Source: SFEL01 sp045592165
GTDB taxonomy: Bacteria; Bacillota; Clostridia; Christensenellales; CAG-138
Direction: 5' to 3'
NCBI GenBank assembly: GCA_045592165.1
Contig: JAZNUG010000013.1
Span: 1 to 6,986 of the forward strand
Length of the DNA stretch: 6,986 nucleotides
Positions 4,953-6,986 of this stretch are shown piece after piece. The notes beneath the pieces were generated by a model, which saw only the letters and a list, made by a program, of their open reading frames with translations, had not been told where the DNA came from and searched no databases. The first letter of the stretch is position 1, and every line of letters begins with the position of its first letter. A program made the translations under genes and the position numbers.

Positions 4953-6959
4953 ATGAAAAATCAACAGCTCAGAAACATAGCAATCATTGCCCACGTTGAC
5001 CACGGCAAGACCACACTGGTGGATCAGCTGCTCCGTCAGAGCGGCGTTTTCCGCTCCAATGAGCAGGTGCAGGAGCGCGTAATGGACTCCGGCGACCTTG
5101 AGCGTGAGCGCGGCATAACCATTCTTTCCAAAAATACTGCCGTAAATTACAACGGCTACCGCATCAACATAGTTGATACTCCCGGCCACGCCGACTTTGG
5201 CGGCGAGGTTGAGCGCATACTCCAGATGGTTGACGGCGTATTGCTGCTGGTTGACGCATTTGAAGGCTGCATGCCCCAGCCCCGCTTTGTGCTCCGCAAG
5301 GCTCTGGACCTTGGCAAGATGGCCGTTGTGGTGGTAAAGAAGGTGGACAGGCCCGGCGCAAGGCCCATCGAGGTTGTGGATGAAGCTCTGGAACTGTTCA
5401 TGGACCTTGGTGCATCTGCAGAGCAGCTGGATTTCCCCGTGGTATACGCTTCTGCCCGCGACGGCTATGCAGGCCTTGACCACGAGAATCTGGGCACCGA
5501 TATGCAGCCCCTGTTTGATACCATCATCAACACTGTGCCTGCTCCCGAGGGAGACCCCGAAGCTCCCCTGCAGGTGCTGTTTTCCACCATCGATTATGAC
5601 GACTATGTGGGCCGCATCGGCGTTGGCCGTATTCAGCGGGGCACCATCCGCCGCAATCAGCAGGCCGTGCTCTGCGGCGGCAGCGAAAATATAAACCGCG
5701 AGGTTAAGATTTCCCGCCTGTATCGCTTTGAAGGCCTTAAGCGGGTGGAGGTTGAGGAAGCCTCTGCCGGCGAAATCGTAGCCGTTGCAGGCATCAGCGA
5801 GCTGTCCATCGGCGAAACCGTATGCAGCGTGGATTGCGTTGAGCCCCTGCCCTTTGTGCAGATAGATGAGCCCACCGTATCCATGATGTTCCTGGTAAAC
5901 GACAGCCCCTTTGCAGGCAAGGAGGGCAAGTACGTTACCAGCCGCAATCTTCGCGACCGCCTTTTCAAAGAGGTGGAAACCAATGTTTCCATGCGTGTTG
6001 AAGAGACCGGCTCCACCGATATGTTCAAGGTGAGCGGCCGCGGTGAGCTGCATCTTTCCATACTTATCGAAACCATGCGCCGTCAGGATTACGAGTTTGC
6101 CGTATCCCGCCCCAAGGTAATATTCCACAAGGACGAAAACGGCCAGCTTCTTGAGCCCATCGAAGAGCTTACCATAGATGTGCCCCAGGAATATGTGGGC
6201 GCCGTAATGGAAAAGCTGGGTCAGCGCAAGGCAGAGCTGGTAAACATGATCAGCGAACCCGACAGCGACAGCACCAGATTGATGTTCTACATACCTGCCC
6301 GCGGCCTTATGGGCTATCGCAGCGAACTGCTGACGGATACCCGCGGCAACGGCGTTATGAGCAGCATCTTCCACGGCTACGAGCCCTATAAGGGAGATAT
6401 CGAAGAGCGCACCCACGGCAGCCTTGTATGCCATGAAACCGGCGACACCACCGGCTACGGCCTGGTCAATACCCGCTTCTATATTCTGATCCACGGCCTG
6501 ATCAACGTCAGTAACCTGATCGTCTGCCGCACCTTCTTTGCTAACTCCATCCCCTGGGAGATGCAGGAGGCTGCTATGCTGGACGGCGCTTCGGACTTCG
6601 GCCTTTTGACAAGGGTGATCTTACCTCTGTCCAAACCCATCGTCGCGGTCATGGCGCTGTACTATGGCGTGGGCCGGTGGAACTCCTACTTCACTGAGTT
6701 GATCTACCTGAAGGACCGGACCAAATTCCCCCTGCAGCTGATCCTGAAGGAGATCCTGGCAGATGCCCAGCTTTCTGCCGACCAGTTGGGAGAAATGACC
6801 GATGTGGCGGAGATCCTGGATATGCTGAAGAAGCAGGATACTGCCAACCTGCTGAAATACTGCGTCATCGTCGCCGCTACCCTGCCCATGATGCTGATCT
6901 ACCCCTGGCTGCAGAAGTATTTTGAAAAGGGTGTTATGATCGGCTCCGTCAAGGGTTAA
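4953..6959 (+). CDS. typA: TypA/BipA GTPase, C-terminus replaced in frame by an ABC permease segment
   Basis: The 668-residue frame starts with a GAGGAAGG ribosome site (4941-4948). Residues 1 to about 504 are TypA/BipA, a ribosome-binding translational GTPase: G1 AHVDHGKTT (13-21), switch region RGITILSKNTAV (53-64), G3 DTPGH (75-79), then the beta-barrel domain, the EF-G-like domain with SGRGELHLSILIE, and the ARGLMGYRSE and FHGYEPYKG stretches. TypA is normally about 610 residues, so roughly 100 C-terminal residues, needed for ribosome binding, are missing. From about V505 (base 6465) the protein becomes the last half of a carbohydrate ABC permease (see the separate entry). The G4 motif reads KKVD instead of NKxD (K129), and MPQTR reads MPQPR (P110). 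Codon use changes at the join. A misassembly or recombination product is more likely than a functional fusion. Confidence 0.85.
   Translation: MKNQQLRNIAIIAHVDHGKTTLVDQLLRQSGVFRSNEQVQERVMDSGDLERERGITILSKNTAVNYNGYRINIVDTPGHADFGGEVERILQMVDGVLLLVDAFEGCMPQPRFVLRKALDLGKMAVVVVKKVDRPGARPIEVVDEALELFMDLGASAEQLDFPVVYASARDGYAGLDHENLGTDMQPLFDTIINTVPAPEGDPEAPLQVLFSTIDYDDYVGRIGVGRIQRGTIRRNQQAVLCGGSENINREVKISRLYRFEGLKRVEVEEASAGEIVAVAGISELSIGETVCSVDCVEPLPFVQIDEPTVSMMFLVNDSPFAGKEGKYVTSRNLRDRLFKEVETNVSMRVEETGSTDMFKVSGRGELHLSILIETMRRQDYEFAVSRPKVIFHKDENGQLLEPIEELTIDVPQEYVGAVMEKLGQRKAELVNMISEPDSDSTRLMFYIPARGLMGYRSELLTDTRGNGVMSSIFHGYEPYKGDIEERTHGSLVCHETGDTTGYGLVNTRFYILIHGLINVSNLIVCRTFFANSIPWEMQEAAMLDGASDFGLLTRVILPLSKPIVAVMALYYGVGRWNSYFTELIYLKDRTKFPLQLILKEILADAQLSADQLGEMTDVAEILDMLKKQDTANLLKYCVIVAATLPMMLIYPWLQKYFEKGVMIGSVKG
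6465..6959 (+). pseudogene. C-terminal half of an LplC/YtcP-type sugar ABC permease, fused to typA
   Basis: Residues 505-668 of the fused frame match the second half of a MalG-like inner-membrane permease of the LplC/YtcP group. Visible are a hydrophobic segment with NLIVCRTFFANSIP, the EAA loop that contacts the ATPase (EAAMLDGAS from residue 539, ending in ILPLSKP), two further membrane segments, and the family-typical C-terminus YFEKGVMIGSVKG ending in TAA at 6957. Such permeases are about 290-300 residues, so the first 130 or so, including the early helices, are absent. It has no start codon or ribosome site of its own. Ile is almost always ATC and Leu mostly CTG, with frequent GTC, unlike the mixed ATA/ATC, CTT/CTG and GTT/GTG use in the typA part. 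It is called a fragment because it cannot form a transporter alone. Confidence 0.8.
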
Positions 6960-6986
6960 AAAAGCCGCACCTTTCGGAAATCTTTC

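Noticed and set aside
4932..6494. Unbroken minus-strand reading frame of about 520 codons opposite typA
   Set aside because: It is the mirror of typA codon bias. It shows no recognisable domain and a low-complexity Ala/Gly/His-rich product, while typA on the plus strand has clear family motifs and a ribosome site.

Overview
This window looks like chromosomal DNA from an anaerobic, gut-type Clostridia (Firmicutes) bacterium, possibly of the Oscillospiraceae/Ruminococcaceae kind. This is inferred from strong AGGAGG-type ribosome sites, a GC-rich but not extreme codon usage, a TPP-riboswitch-controlled ThiT (a Firmicutes vitamin S-component), and a YedE/TusA-like/DUF3343 selenium-sulfur gene set typical of that group. 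Nothing fixes the genus.

Layout. (1) Bases 1-179: 3' end of a YbaK-type Cys-tRNA(Pro) deacylase. A small single-pass membrane/coiled-coil protein (208-621) follows, and the pair ends at a strong intrinsic terminator. (2) Bases 806-3686: a probable selenium/sulfur handling module. A class V aminotransferase of the cysteine desulfurase/selenocysteine lyase type lies on the minus strand. Divergent from it on the plus strand are a YedE/YeeE-type membrane transporter, a one-domain TusA-like sulfur carrier and a DUF3343 putative Se/S carrier, closed by a strong terminator that also works on the minus strand. (3) Bases 3731-3915: gene-free but rich in nested inverted repeats, a candidate structured RNA. 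(4) Bases 3969-4854, minus strand: a complete thiamine-uptake unit read as promoter, TPP riboswitch, intrinsic terminator, thiT, intrinsic terminator. (5) Bases 4953-6959: a reading frame that starts as the translational GTPase TypA/BipA but switches near base 6465 into the C-terminal half of an LplC/YtcP-type carbohydrate ABC permease.

How the parts work together. In the selenium/sulfur module the PLP enzyme would release sulfur or selenium from cysteine/selenocysteine, the TusA-like and DUF3343 proteins would carry it on active-site cysteines, and YedE would move a sulfur or selenium compound across the membrane. selD and other defining selenium genes are not in the window, so selenium is favoured by family association and is not proven. 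In the thiamine unit, TPP binding is expected to turn thiT off. Its leader can also fold so that the thiT ribosome site is buried, which suggests control of both transcription and translation.

Most worth checking: the TypA-permease chimera (assembly error or real fusion), unusual substitutions in the TypA GTPase motifs, the structured intergenic element at 3757-3892, the one-domain TusA/DUF3343 arrangement, and the palindromes between the divergent desulfurase and yedE genes.
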